Source: Deltaproteobacteria bacterium (lineage in GTDB: Bacteria > Bdellovibrionota > Bdellovibrionia > JABDDW01). Taken from it: a stretch of DNA of 29,653 bases. The stretch covers positions 1 to 29,653 of the forward strand of contig JABDDW010000014.1 of assembly GCA_013287405.1 (NCBI GenBank). Direction: 5' to 3'. Numbering within the stretch: the stretch's first letter is position 1; the number at the start of each line of letters is the position of its first letter. A program made the translations under genes and the position numbers. The notes below the pieces were generated by a model, which ran no database searches, was not told the DNA's origin, and worked only from the letters and a program-made list of their open reading frames with translations. Shown here one piece after another: positions 1 to 6,801 of this stretch.

Positions 1-725
1 CCACCTAGAACGGTCCCGGTAGCCACACGGCCTAATGAACCGCCCCCTTCTGGAGACGGCAAATAAGGGAGTAAGGCATGGGCCAATCTACTTAAAGCGA
101 GCGATTGTATATAGACGGTCCCAGGTCCCTTCAAATGGGCAAACCAAAGTCCTTCGCCCGAAAAAAGAATGGATTTTAAACCTCGCACCATTTGAATGTC
201 ATAAGTGACAGTAGACTCAAAAGCAGCAAGGGCCCCGGTTTCAACTCTTAGAGATTCCCCCTCTCTTAGAATGTATTTTATCGAGGCACCCCCGACGTGA
301 ATAAACGCCTTCCCTCGCCCCGACAAGGATTGCAAAATAAACCCTGATCCACCAAACAATCCAGCCCCAAATCGTTGAGTAAAAGCTGCTGAGATTTGAA
401 TTCCATTATCGGCGCAAAGAAAAACACCAGGCTGGCAAAGCCACCCGTTATTGGGTAAAACATCAAGTTCTTGAACATGACCAGGTGAGGGTGATGCAAA
501 AGTACATTGCCCCGGAACTCTTGCTTCAAGCTCATTGACAAAAAAACTCGATCCACCAAAGGCCCTTTTCAACCCCGCCATAAACCCACCGCCAGTGGAG
601 GTATTGAGCTCTATTCCATCAGAAAGTGAAAGCAGATGACCTGCCTCAGCGATAACTTTTTCCCCCGACGAAAGCTGACAAACAACAGCCTGAAGATCAT
701 TCCCTACGATTTGATATTGCGGCAT
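1..725 (-). CDS. AIM24/TIGR00266-family protein (3' end beyond window)
   Basis: The frame starts at ATG 725-723 behind a GGAGAG ribosome binding site and stays open to the left edge, giving about 241 residues; the family is usually about 220-260 residues, so little is missing. I read the start as MPQYQIVGNDLQAVVCQLSS, followed by glycine-rich stretches (STGGGFMAGLKRAFGG near residues 53-68, FGAGLFGGSGF near 135-145) and GEGLWFAHLKGPG near 200. This pattern is typical of the AIM24 (formerly DUF124) beta-rich family. Its bacterial function is not established, although the yeast homologue is linked to mitochondrial organisation. There is no signal peptide, so it is probably cytoplasmic. It is divergent from the DUF486 gene and appears to be monocistronic on this side. 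The family assignment is by eye. Confidence 0.75.
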   Translation of the reverse strand, partial: MPQYQIVGNDLQAVVCQLSSGEKVIAEAGHLLSLSDGIELNTSTGGGFMAGLKRAFGGSSFFVNELEARVPGQCTFASPSPGHVQELDVLPNNGWLCQPGVFLCADNGIQISAAFTQRFGAGLFGGSGFILQSLSGRGKAFIHVGGASIKYILREGESLRVETGALAAFESTVTYDIQMVRGLKSILFSGEGLWFAHLKGPGTVYIQSLALSRLAHALLPYLPSPEGGGSLGRVATGTVLG

Positions 726-839
726 AAATTAACTCTCCGTACAAAAAGTGCTCTGGTCCTTTTGAAGTGAGACCAGATTGTAGTTGATCATTTAAACTTT
801 CTCCGTGCAAGATTGAGAGTAAAAGAGGAAGCTTTTACA

Positions 840-1175
840 GTGACACTTTTCTACACAACATGCCTTCTCATCTTAGCAAACTGCTTTATGACCGCAGCAT
901 GGTACGGCCACTTAAAATATCATCACTTATCAATTTGGCACGCCATCCTTATAAGCTGGATTATTGCATTTTTCGAATACTGTTTGCAGGTTCCAGCTAA
1001 TCGGCTTTCCTACGGCGCATTTTCGGGATATCAGCTTAAAATTCTTCAAGAATGCATAACTTTAATTGTTTTCATTATTTTTGCCTGGCTCTACTTGGGA
1101 GAAGATCTCAATTTAAGATACGGAATTTCTATCGGTCTCATCGGCGCAGCGGTCGCCGTGGCATTCTATAAGTGA
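840..1175 (+). CDS. DUF486 (DMT_6) small multi-pass membrane protein
   Basis: This is a 111-residue, very hydrophobic protein with four predicted membrane segments. The motifs FMTAAWYGHLK near the N-terminus and FFEYCLQVPANRL in the middle are hallmarks of the DUF486 family, a small relative of the drug/metabolite transporter superfamily; its substrate is unknown. The frame can be extended to a TTG at 813, but GTG at 840 is preferred: it has an AAGAGGAAG ribosome binding site 9 bases upstream and gives the normal family N-terminus directly before the first membrane helix. The gene converges with the outer-membrane barrel gene to its right, and a hairpin lies between them. The family call is firm; transport activity is only inferred from the superfamily. 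Confidence 0.85.
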   Translation: MTLFYTTCLLILANCFMTAAWYGHLKYHHLSIWHAILISWIIAFFEYCLQVPANRLSYGAFSGYQLKILQECITLIVFIIFAWLYLGEDLNLRYGISIGLIGAAVAVAFYK

Positions 1176-1208
1176 GCACCACGAGCAATGCTGTCCACAA
1201 TAAGTCCT

Positions 1209-1238
1209 TTTGCCCTAAGGTTAATTCCCGAGGGCAAA
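1209..1238. terminator. Hairpin between convergent genes (weak terminator candidate)
   Basis: A perfect 8-bp inverted repeat, TTTGCCCT (1209-1216) and AGGGCAAA (1231-1238), has a 14-base loop. It straddles the stop codon of the minus-strand barrel gene and lies just past the plus-strand DUF486 gene. No clear U-run follows on either strand, so it may be a 3'-end stabiliser or attenuating hairpin rather than a classical terminator. Confidence 0.35.
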
Positions 1239-1853
1239 TCTACCCTTGAGCATATAATCTTCAACAAGATTTCCATTGATACTACTGGAAAGGCCCGTCA
1301 GTCTCATGGTTTCAATCCCCAAAGCTACCCCATCATTAATGTTGTAGAGTAGACCCATCGATAGCATAAGACCAATTCCAGAGGTGATGCTATAACTCAC
1401 ATTACCGGAAGTCACACTTGGAGCCATAAACATAAAGCCAGCACCTAAATAAGGTAAAAAGTTCCCCGACGGCAGATAGGCTCGAACCGACGGACCGAGG
1501 GTGAAAAGGGTGTTTTGCACGGAGTTATTTAAAATAGTTGAAGAGCAATTATAATAACGAAGAACTCCGCCGACGGAGAAATCCTTATTTAGCATATAAT
1601 CATAATCGCCGCCTAAAGCGAATAGGCCTGAAGTTTGAAAGTTCGTCTGCTGTTGTTGTCCGTTAACTGTGCCAATCAAGGTATTATATCCAGGCGCTAA
1701 AAACCCAAATGCTCCTGAAATGTAGTTCCGGTGGGAGCTTTCTTCCGAGGAAACATACCGGGACCCGTGGTAGCTACTCTGGCGAGATTGAGCCTGCGCT
1801 AAAACACTCACCAAAAAAACTGAAAGCAAAAAACCCGTTTTAAGAAGTGACAT
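1221..1853 (-). CDS. Outer-membrane beta-barrel protein
   Basis: This 210-residue protein has a clear signal peptide (MSLLKTGFLLSVFLVSVLAQ, then AQS as the likely cleavage region). The mature part has alternating polar and hydrophobic strands with glycine and aromatic residues, as in small eight-stranded OmpA/OmpX/OmpW-like barrels. SGAFGFLAPGYNTL near residue 46 looks like strand one, and LFALGGDYDYMLNKDFSVGG near 77-96 is a typical strand-turn-strand. The C-terminus GRFALGN lacks the usual final aromatic residue. The start ATG has a good GGAGG site at a spacing of six. It is divergent from hsp20 across a 293-base region containing inverted repeats. The specific role (porin, adhesin or structural) cannot be read from the sequence. 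Confidence 0.7.
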   Translation of the reverse strand: MSLLKTGFLLSVFLVSVLAQAQSRQSSYHGSRYVSSEESSHRNYISGAFGFLAPGYNTLIGTVNGQQQQTNFQTSGLFALGGDYDYMLNKDFSVGGVLRYYNCSSTILNNSVQNTLFTLGPSVRAYLPSGNFLPYLGAGFMFMAPSVTSGNVSYSITSGIGLMLSMGLLYNINDGVALGIETMRLTGLSSSINGNLVEDYMLKGRFALGN

Positions 1854-2002
1854 TTTTGACCTCCATATTTTAAGAGAGAATTGTTATTTTTAAAACTCAG
1901 GAAGTCAATGCTTAAGAGCTGTACGATTAAAGCCAATTCCGGTAAAGGCATTCCTGAGTAAATTGGACAGATATGAATTTAGACCAGCAACACTGGCCTG
2001 CT

Positions 2003-2071
2003 CGACACCTCCTACGGGAAGAAAGCGACCCCCTTTAGGACTAAAGCCGCTTAATGTGGGGGCTGAGGTCG
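2003..2071. other. Structured noncoding element with nested inverted repeats
   Basis: This lies in the 293-base divergent region between the barrel gene and hsp20. An outer stem pairs CGA/CCTC (2003-2005, 2008-2011) with GAGGTCG (2065-2071). An inner stem pairs CCCC (2029-2032) with GGGG. A terminal hairpin, CTTTA-GGAC-TAAAG, spans 2033-2046 and is itself a perfect 14-base palindrome when read as CTTTAGGACTAAAG. It ends just before the hsp20 promoter-like sequence. It could be a small RNA, a 5' leader element of the barrel gene, or a protein operator. I cannot assign it to a known RNA class. Confidence 0.4.
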
Positions 2072-2076
2072 TCCTA

Positions 2077-2104
2077 CTTGACATTCACAAAACTGATCAC
2101 ATGT
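2077..2104 (+). promoter_or_regulatory. Possible heat-shock (sigma-32-like) promoter for hsp20
   Basis: CTTGACA (2077-2083) is followed after 13 bases by TCACATGT (2097-2104). The enterobacterial sigma-32 consensus is CTTGAAA, 11-16 bases, CCCCATnT, so six of seven -35 positions and five of seven defined -10 positions match. No good sigma-70 -10 hexamer lies at the normal distance from the TTGACA. The position, 43 bases before the hsp20 start, is appropriate. Confidence 0.4.
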
Positions 2105-2146
2105 TTGACTCATGAGTGAAGCTAACTTAAACAAAGGAGGACATTT

Positions 2147-2635
2147 ATGAGATTTGGAATAACAAGAAATTTTTTGACCCCTCGTGAGTTTTCACCTTGG
2201 TTTCAAGGGATCCAAGGATTTGATGACGTGATGAATCGTTTTATGGATTCTTCTCGTTTGACACCGCAAGAATCCTTTAACCCCCCTTGCGATGTGGAAG
2301 AAAACGATTCTCACTACGTTATGAGTTTTGACCTTCCAGGAGTATCAAAAAATGACATCAAAATTGAAGTGATTGGTAATCAACTCACCGTTTCAGGAGA
2401 GCGTAAATCAGAAAAGCGCGACGAGAAAAATAATCGTCACCTCATTGAAAGGTATTATGGTGAATTTACCCGGACCTTCGAACTCCCTACGGCTATTGAG
2501 AGTGGCAAAGTGGAAGCAGCCTTTAATAATGGCGTTCTAGAGGTCATGCTCCCTAAGGCCGAAGATTCCAAGGCCCGTCAAATTAAGATTTCTGAGGGCC
2601 ATAAGCTTGAACAAAGGGACGTCAAGGTCTCATAA
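2147..2635 (+). CDS. Small heat-shock protein, Hsp20/alpha-crystallin family
   Basis: This 162-residue protein is an ATP-independent holdase that binds unfolding proteins in the cytoplasm and forms oligomers. The alpha-crystallin domain spans about residues 46-145. It starts at PPCDVEENDSHYVMSFDLPG, includes the strand with KIEVIGNQLTVSGERK, and ends with the conserved GVLEVMLPK motif (family pattern A/G-x-L-x-V-x-x-P). A short N-terminal arm (MRFGITRNFLTPREFSPWFQ) and a C-terminal tail containing IKIS complete the family layout. The start ATG follows an excellent AAAGGAGG site. A sigma-32-like promoter lies upstream and a GC-rich hairpin lies downstream. Confidence 0.95.
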   Translation: MRFGITRNFLTPREFSPWFQGIQGFDDVMNRFMDSSRLTPQESFNPPCDVEENDSHYVMSFDLPGVSKNDIKIEVIGNQLTVSGERKSEKRDEKNNRHLIERYYGEFTRTFELPTAIESGKVEAAFNNGVLEVMLPKAEDSKARQIKISEGHKLEQRDVKVS

Positions 2636-2650
2636 CCCGTTAAAACCCAT

Positions 2651-2676
2651 GGGGGCTCGCCTCTTTGGCAGCCCCC
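2651..2676 (+). terminator. GC-rich hairpin after hsp20
   Basis: GGGGGCT (2651-2657) pairs with AGCCCCC (2670-2676), and an inner GCC/GGC pair closes a TCTTT loop. This stable stem starts 15 bases after the hsp20 stop. No U-run follows, so termination would be factor-assisted or the hairpin may protect the mRNA 3' end. Confidence 0.5.
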
Positions 2677-2743
2677 CCAATATGGGGCTTGCAAAATTTA
2701 AGGGGGTCGAATAGAAACCTTCGCAAATGGGGAGGGGATCCAT

Positions 2744-3418
2744 TTGCGCCTTGGGGTACTTTTCGTTCTATTATTTTCATCTCTTGGTTTAGCAAGATCT
2801 ATTCGCGTCATGCCCCTTGGAGACTCAATCACCCAAGGGGGGTACACAATAAATTCTCAGTATGTCCCCGGAGAAGGTGGCTATCGTAGCTTTCTCCTAC
2901 CCTGGCTCAAAAAGAAGATTCCTGGTTTAGAGGCTGTTGGTTCCCTTTCCGACGGACCGAAATCCCTGTCCGATCCTCGACACGAAGGCCACGCAGGATG
3001 GCGGATCGATCAAATACAAAACAATATTGTAGATTGGCTGGCCGAGTTTAAACCCGACGTTGTCCTTTTGATGATTGGGACAAATGATTTTACCCAAAAC
3101 TGGGATATTCAAAATGCCCCTGCCAGACTTCAAAAACTGGTAGATACTATTTTGAATCAATCTCCAGACCTTCAGCTCTTCTTAAGCTCGATAACACCGA
3201 CAAAGGATAACTCTCTTAATGCCAAAATTAAAATCTACAATGATGCCATTCGAGACATTGTTATAATGAAAAAACAAATGGGAAGGAACATCAGCTGGGT
3301 GCCAATTTTTGAAACGGCTGGCCTGGCTTATTCAACGGGGGATTTAGTAGCTGACGGGGTCCACCCCACTCGTCAGGGATACAAAAAAATAGCCCATGCT
3401 TGGTTTAAACAGTTCTAA
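2744..3418 (+). CDS. Secreted SGNH/GDSL-type esterase (CE3-like)
   Basis: This 224-residue secreted hydrolase has a short signal peptide (MRLGVLFVLLFSSLGLARS). SGNH block I is MPLGDSITQGG with nucleophile Ser28, block II is GHAGW near residues 82-86, block III is MIGTNDF with Asn114, and block V is DGVHPTRQGY with Asp203 and His206. The GHAGW and GTND arrangement resembles acetyl-xylan-esterase-like CE3 proteins, so an O-acetyl carbohydrate or other ester substrate is plausible but unproven. The start is a TTG with GGAGGGG eight bases upstream; no in-frame ATG precedes block I at a reasonable distance. The 3' end overlaps the convergent isochorismatase-fold gene by 14 bases. Confidence 0.88.
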   Translation: MRLGVLFVLLFSSLGLARSIRVMPLGDSITQGGYTINSQYVPGEGGYRSFLLPWLKKKIPGLEAVGSLSDGPKSLSDPRHEGHAGWRIDQIQNNIVDWLAEFKPDVVLLMIGTNDFTQNWDIQNAPARLQKLVDTILNQSPDLQLFLSSITPTKDNSLNAKIKIYNDAIRDIVIMKKQMGRNISWVPIFETAGLAYSTGDLVADGVHPTRQGYKKIAHAWFKQF

Positions 3419-4004
3419 GTCCGGTTTGAAATTCTTTAGTAATCCTTTCTGTTGTTACGACCCGAGCCTGCCGAGGGAAAACTTTTTCAGTTAGAACCCG
3501 ATGAACTTCATCATCGGAGTCAAAACATGCATCCTTAACAACCACGCATTGAAAATCCAAATCAGATGCTTGCCTGAGAGTAGAAAGGACAATTCCACTT
3601 GTAGAAATGCCAAAAAAAATAAGAGTTTTTATACCCTGAGATCTAAGAATCATTTCGAGGTCATTTCCAGAAAATGCACTGACTCTGTGCTTGATTACAA
3701 TAATTTCTCCCTCCAAGGGCGAGAGCGTATTGTGAAAGCTTGAAGATTCTGAACCCAGAAGAAAGAGGTCCCCTTGCCGAACTCTTTCAAAAATAGGATG
3801 ATTAGAAGTTATTTCTGGATAACCCGGTCGAAACCCAAGCCCTACATGTATGATCGAGACAGAAGCTTTCCGCGCTGCATCCAATGTTTCTGCCGCTGGC
3901 TTAAAAATATGGCTTGCCCCAGGAACAAAGCCCACTATTCCGTTCTGGAAGTCAAGAGCAAGTAGAGCCGTACTTTTTAGATCAAGAGTTTCTGTTCCTG
4001 CCAT
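3405..4004 (-). CDS. Isochorismatase-family protein lacking the nucleophilic Cys
   Basis: This 199-residue cytoplasmic protein has the isochorismatase-like alpha/beta fold. Asp18 in LLALDFQNG and Lys105 in VIKHRVSAF correspond to two members of the Asp-Lys-Cys triad of amidohydrolases in this family. At the third position the usual T-x-x-C-V-x-x-T pattern reads TSGIVLST (residues 135-142), so Ile138 replaces the cysteine. A TSG(V/I)VLST subgroup is common and is usually annotated only as cysteine hydrolase; true isochorismatases also lack the Cys. It is therefore unlikely to be a nicotinamidase, and its substrate is unknown. The start has a good AAGGAGAC site. Confidence 0.85.
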   Translation of the reverse strand: MAGTETLDLKSTALLALDFQNGIVGFVPGASHIFKPAAETLDAARKASVSIIHVGLGFRPGYPEITSNHPIFERVRQGDLFLLGSESSSFHNTLSPLEGEIIVIKHRVSAFSGNDLEMILRSQGIKTLIFFGISTSGIVLSTLRQASDLDFQCVVVKDACFDSDDEVHRVLTEKVFPRQARVVTTERITKEFQTGLRTV

Positions 4005-4028
4005 AAAGTCTCCTTAAGATTTTTCTTT

Positions 4029-4060
4029 TTAAAAGATCATTCAAAATCTTTATCTTTTAA
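4029..4060. promoter_or_regulatory. 9-bp inverted repeat in divergent promoter region
   Basis: TTAAAAGAT (4029-4037) and ATCTTTTAA (4052-4060) form a perfect inverted repeat with a 14-base spacer, and a second ATCTTT lies within the spacer. It lies between the divergent isochorismatase-fold gene and the LanC-like gene, and is therefore a candidate operator for either. The AT-rich composition raises the chance of coincidence. Confidence 0.35.
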
Positions 4061-4137
4061 GCTGAAGGCGTCAATATTCTTTACTTTACGTGAAGCTAAA
4101 ACACTCGCTATCCTAACCCGTTAAGAGGTAGAAAATT

Positions 4138-5385
4138 ATGACAAAAAAATCAAACTGGTTCCCAATTCTCAAAAACAAAATTGCGGACCAAGTCCAAAGT
4201 TATCTCGACTCATTAGATAAAGAAATTTTTCTATTTGAAAAAAGATTTAAGAATCTTAAGAACCCCAAATATTGGTTAGGAAGCCTCACCGGGGCGAGCC
4301 TCTATTTTTTATACCGTTTTGAAGTTTCTGGGGACAAGCGATATTTGCAATCGAGCGAGTCGATGATCGTACAAGCCACTGATACCCTGGGAAAACGCCC
4401 AAGTATAGACGCCCTTTATTCAGGATTTACAGGGCTCGCATGGGTTATTGAATATTACCGAAATTTAGTCCAACTGAAAGTAAATAAAAAAGAGGACCCC
4501 AATAAAGACATCGATGACTACCTAGTGGCCAAGCTAAAGGGAAAACTGAGATTGAATAAAACTTTGGGCCGGTACGGACTCGTGGATGAGTTAGTGGGTT
4601 ATGGAATTTATGGACTAGAGCGTTGGCCTCGGGGACAATCTCCCCAACTCTTAAATAATTTAGTAAAAATTTTTAAAAACAAGGCGACTTACAGTAGTCG
4701 GGGAACAGCATGGTTTACTCTAAAGGAAGACCTGCATCCTAATGAAGTAAAGTACGAAAAACTAACGGAAGGATATTACAATTTAGGTCTTGCCCACGGT
4801 ATCCCAGGAATTATCGGTCTTTTGTCCGGAGTTCTAAAAGCCCACCACGGAACGGATGAAATCAAGAACCTGTTACGAGAATCCGTCAAGTGGTTCCTCT
4901 CGGTGGATAATGGAAAAAATTACGATTACAGGCTCTCTGAGAATTTACAGAAGATGGGCATAGGAAAAGGTCGTCTCGCTTGGTGTTACTGCGACCTCGG
5001 AGTTGCACCCGTTCTCGTTAATGCCGGAAGAGTTCTCAAAGATAAATCTATTGAAAAACAAGGCCTTATTATTGCCAAACGAGCCGCGGCTTTACCAGAA
5101 GCAAAATCGTTAGTGGGGGATCCTTTCTTTTGCCATGGAAGCTCAGGAAATTTCCATATTTTTAATCGACTCTACCAGTCCACCGGAGATCCAAGATTTA
5201 AAAAAGCTTCATTGAAATGGGCCGCCAATACTTTAAAAATGCTTAAGAATAAGAAAAAATTTCACAACTACCCCCCTATAGGCCGGTTTGAAATTCTAAT
5301 GGGATTTACAGGCGTAGGACTAAGCCTACTTTCTGGAATTTCAGAAGTTGAACCTGGATGGGATAGGTTCCTTTTGCTAAGTTAG
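4138..5385 (+). CDS. Orphan lanthionine synthetase C-like (LanC-like) protein
   Basis: This 415-residue protein has the LanC alpha/alpha-toroid signature, with repeated glycine motifs in inner helices: LGSLTGASLY (48), YSGFTGLAW (94), GLAHGIPGI (217), WCYCDLG (282) and FCHGSSGN (331). The three zinc ligands of NisC-type cyclases are matched by Cys283, Cys332 and His333. His220 and Arg279 sit where catalytic or active-site residues lie in NisC. LanC enzymes add cysteine thiols to dehydroamino acids to form thioether rings, and LanC-like proteins in other lineages add glutathione to dehydroamino acids. No dehydratase (LanB/LanM), transporter or precursor peptide is visible nearby. The next gene, 30 bases on, is a secreted dienelactone-hydrolase-like protein, probably co-transcribed. 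There is no signal peptide. The fold call is strong; the substrate is unknown. Confidence 0.88.
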   Translation: MTKKSNWFPILKNKIADQVQSYLDSLDKEIFLFEKRFKNLKNPKYWLGSLTGASLYFLYRFEVSGDKRYLQSSESMIVQATDTLGKRPSIDALYSGFTGLAWVIEYYRNLVQLKVNKKEDPNKDIDDYLVAKLKGKLRLNKTLGRYGLVDELVGYGIYGLERWPRGQSPQLLNNLVKIFKNKATYSSRGTAWFTLKEDLHPNEVKYEKLTEGYYNLGLAHGIPGIIGLLSGVLKAHHGTDEIKNLLRESVKWFLSVDNGKNYDYRLSENLQKMGIGKGRLAWCYCDLGVAPVLVNAGRVLKDKSIEKQGLIIAKRAAALPEAKSLVGDPFFCHGSSGNFHIFNRLYQSTGDPRFKKASLKWAANTLKMLKNKKKFHNYPPIGRFEILMGFTGVGLSLLSGISEVEPGWDRFLLLS

Positions 5386-5415
5386 ACCGTAAAACTTTTT
5401 TAACTGGAGAGTGCC

Positions 5416-6183
5416 ATGATGAAGTTTTTCTTTCTTATATTGACCTTGGGTTCATTTTCGGCTCAGGCCAAGCTCATAAAAAAAACTATAGAGTATCGAG
5501 ATGATTCCAACTTATTTGAGGGCTATCTGGTTTATGACAACACCATAAAATCTCCACGACCGGGAGTACTCGTCGTCCACAATTGGCTGGGTATTACTGA
5601 CGAGACGAAAGCAAAGGTGGAAGCCGTAGCTGCTCTCGGATATGTAGCCTTTGCTGCAGATATTTATGGAAAGGGTGTGCGTCCTTCAAAGGCTGAAGCT
5701 GGCGCCATAGCTGGCAAATTTAAAGGGGATCGCCAACTCCTTCGTAGTCGCGTTAATTTGGGGCTTCAGACTCTTTCGACTCAAAAAAATGTGGACCCCA
5801 AAAACCTTGCCGCCATCGGATATTGTTTTGGAGGTACAACTGTAATTGAGCTTGCCCGATCAGGGGCAGATATCAAATCTGTTGTGAGTTTTCATGGAGG
5901 ATTAGATAGTCCCTCACCGAAAGGCGGAAATGACATAAAGGCAAAAATCCTAGCTCTCGCTGGTGCCGACGACCCCTTCCAAAAGCCAGAGGATCTTTTG
6001 GCTTTTCAAGCTGAGATGAGAAGCTCAAAAGTTGATTGGCAAATGATTCAGTACGGCCGCGCCGTCCACAGCTTTACGGAAAAGGGGGCTGGAAGTGACA
6101 ATTCAAAAGGAGCCGCCTATAATGAATCCGCTGACCACCGTAGCTGGCAAGCCATGAAGGATTTCTTAAAAGAAACATTATAA
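5416..6183 (+). CDS. Secreted dienelactone hydrolase-family protein
   Basis: This 255-residue alpha/beta hydrolase has a signal peptide (MMKFFFLILTLGSFSAQA). The nucleophile elbow is GYCFGG with Cys137, the acid is Asp186 in LAGADDPF, and the base is His218 in GRAVHSFT; this Cys-Asp-His triad is diagnostic of the dienelactone hydrolase family. Classical members open dienelactone rings in aromatic degradation. Secreted homologues of this type are widespread and their natural substrates are mostly unknown. Two ATG codons are adjacent (5416 and 5419) behind GGAGAG. It follows the LanC-like gene by 30 bases on the same strand, so a two-gene operon is likely, and it converges with the small secreted-protein gene after 18 bases. 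Confidence 0.9.
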   Translation: MMKFFFLILTLGSFSAQAKLIKKTIEYRDDSNLFEGYLVYDNTIKSPRPGVLVVHNWLGITDETKAKVEAVAALGYVAFAADIYGKGVRPSKAEAGAIAGKFKGDRQLLRSRVNLGLQTLSTQKNVDPKNLAAIGYCFGGTTVIELARSGADIKSVVSFHGGLDSPSPKGGNDIKAKILALAGADDPFQKPEDLLAFQAEMRSSKVDWQMIQYGRAVHSFTEKGAGSDNSKGAAYNESADHRSWQAMKDFLKETL

Positions 6184-6201
6184 ACGGCCCTTAAAGATCG
6201 G

Positions 6202-6708
6202 TTACTTCTTTGCGAATTCGAAAACGGCGACTTCCCCTTTTTTACCTTTATTATAGTTTGTCCATTCTTGTTTCAATTTGTCTCCAGCGAGCGTGAGTTT
6301 TATGGCATGCATATGCATTTCATTTTTGTCATTAATACCCTTCATACCTTCCATTTCAAACTCATAAACTCCACCGGAGGCTTTCTTCAAAGCCATCTGA
6401 GGTTGATTCCCAACGGCACAGAAGTGAGTGACTTCTACTTTGTCTCCACGATTGGCGTAAACAGTAAGCATCTCGTGAGGGGTACCGGGCATTAACTTTT
6501 CAGCTATTGCCGTTCCGCCCGAGGTCAATTCATAAGTAACAGTAGCGGGTTGGTCTTTCCCCTCCATCTTTGTGGTTCCAGTCCATGTACCGATAAGAGC
6601 CTTTAGGGCCTGAAAGTCTTTTGAAAGTTTAGGGGCTGGCATTTCATGGGCCAAAGCTTGAAATGAAAGAGCGACACCAATAATGGCGACAATTGCATTT
6701 AGTTTCAT
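6202..6708 (-). CDS. Small secreted protein, DUF1579/lipocalin-like
   Basis: This 168-residue protein has a signal peptide (MKLNAIVAIIGVALSFQALA, cleavage before HEMP). The mature part begins with a short helix and then LIGTWTGTTKMEG (residues 38-50), the G-x-W start strand seen in calycin and DUF1579-type beta barrels that bind or sense small molecules. The following strands (VTYELTSGGTAIAEKLMPG, then HEMLTVYANRGDKVEVTHFC) fit an eight- to ten-stranded barrel. HEMHMH-type Met/His pairs occur at the mature N-terminus and near residue 131, but I would not claim metal binding. The start has an AAAGGAGAT site. The precise family is uncertain. Confidence 0.6.
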   Translation of the reverse strand: MKLNAIVAIIGVALSFQALAHEMPAPKLSKDFQALKALIGTWTGTTKMEGKDQPATVTYELTSGGTAIAEKLMPGTPHEMLTVYANRGDKVEVTHFCAVGNQPQMALKKASGGVYEFEMEGMKGINDKNEMHMHAIKLTLAGDKLKQEWTNYNKGKKGEVAVFEFAKK

Positions 6709-6765
6709 ACGATCTCCTTTGTATTAGTGATTTAACTTTGATTGTCCTAAGAGCCTGCCACGAAA

Positions 6766-6782
6766 GTTGGCCCGTTGCCAAC
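6766..6782 (-). terminator. Weak hairpin downstream of the hybrid kinase gene
   Basis: GTTGGC (6766-6771) and GCCAAC (6777-6782) form a 6-bp stem with a 5-base loop. On the minus strand it follows the kinase stop by about 19 bases and is followed by only a short U stretch (TTTC). It is a weak terminator candidate. Confidence 0.35.
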
Positions 6783-6801
6783 CTCAAATCTGTTGAATAT
6801 T

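Noticed and set aside
278..559. A 93-residue minus-strand open frame at the left end
   Set aside because: The AIM24-like frame on the same strand covers it and continues to the window edge with clear family motifs.
2651..2676. A classical Rho-independent terminator after hsp20
   Set aside because: The stem is strong but no U-run follows; listed only as a hairpin.
2665..2889. A 74-residue plus-strand open frame after hsp20
   Set aside because: It overlaps the GDSL gene in another phase and includes the hairpin; its sequence is low-complexity Trp/Gly/Arg and not family-like.
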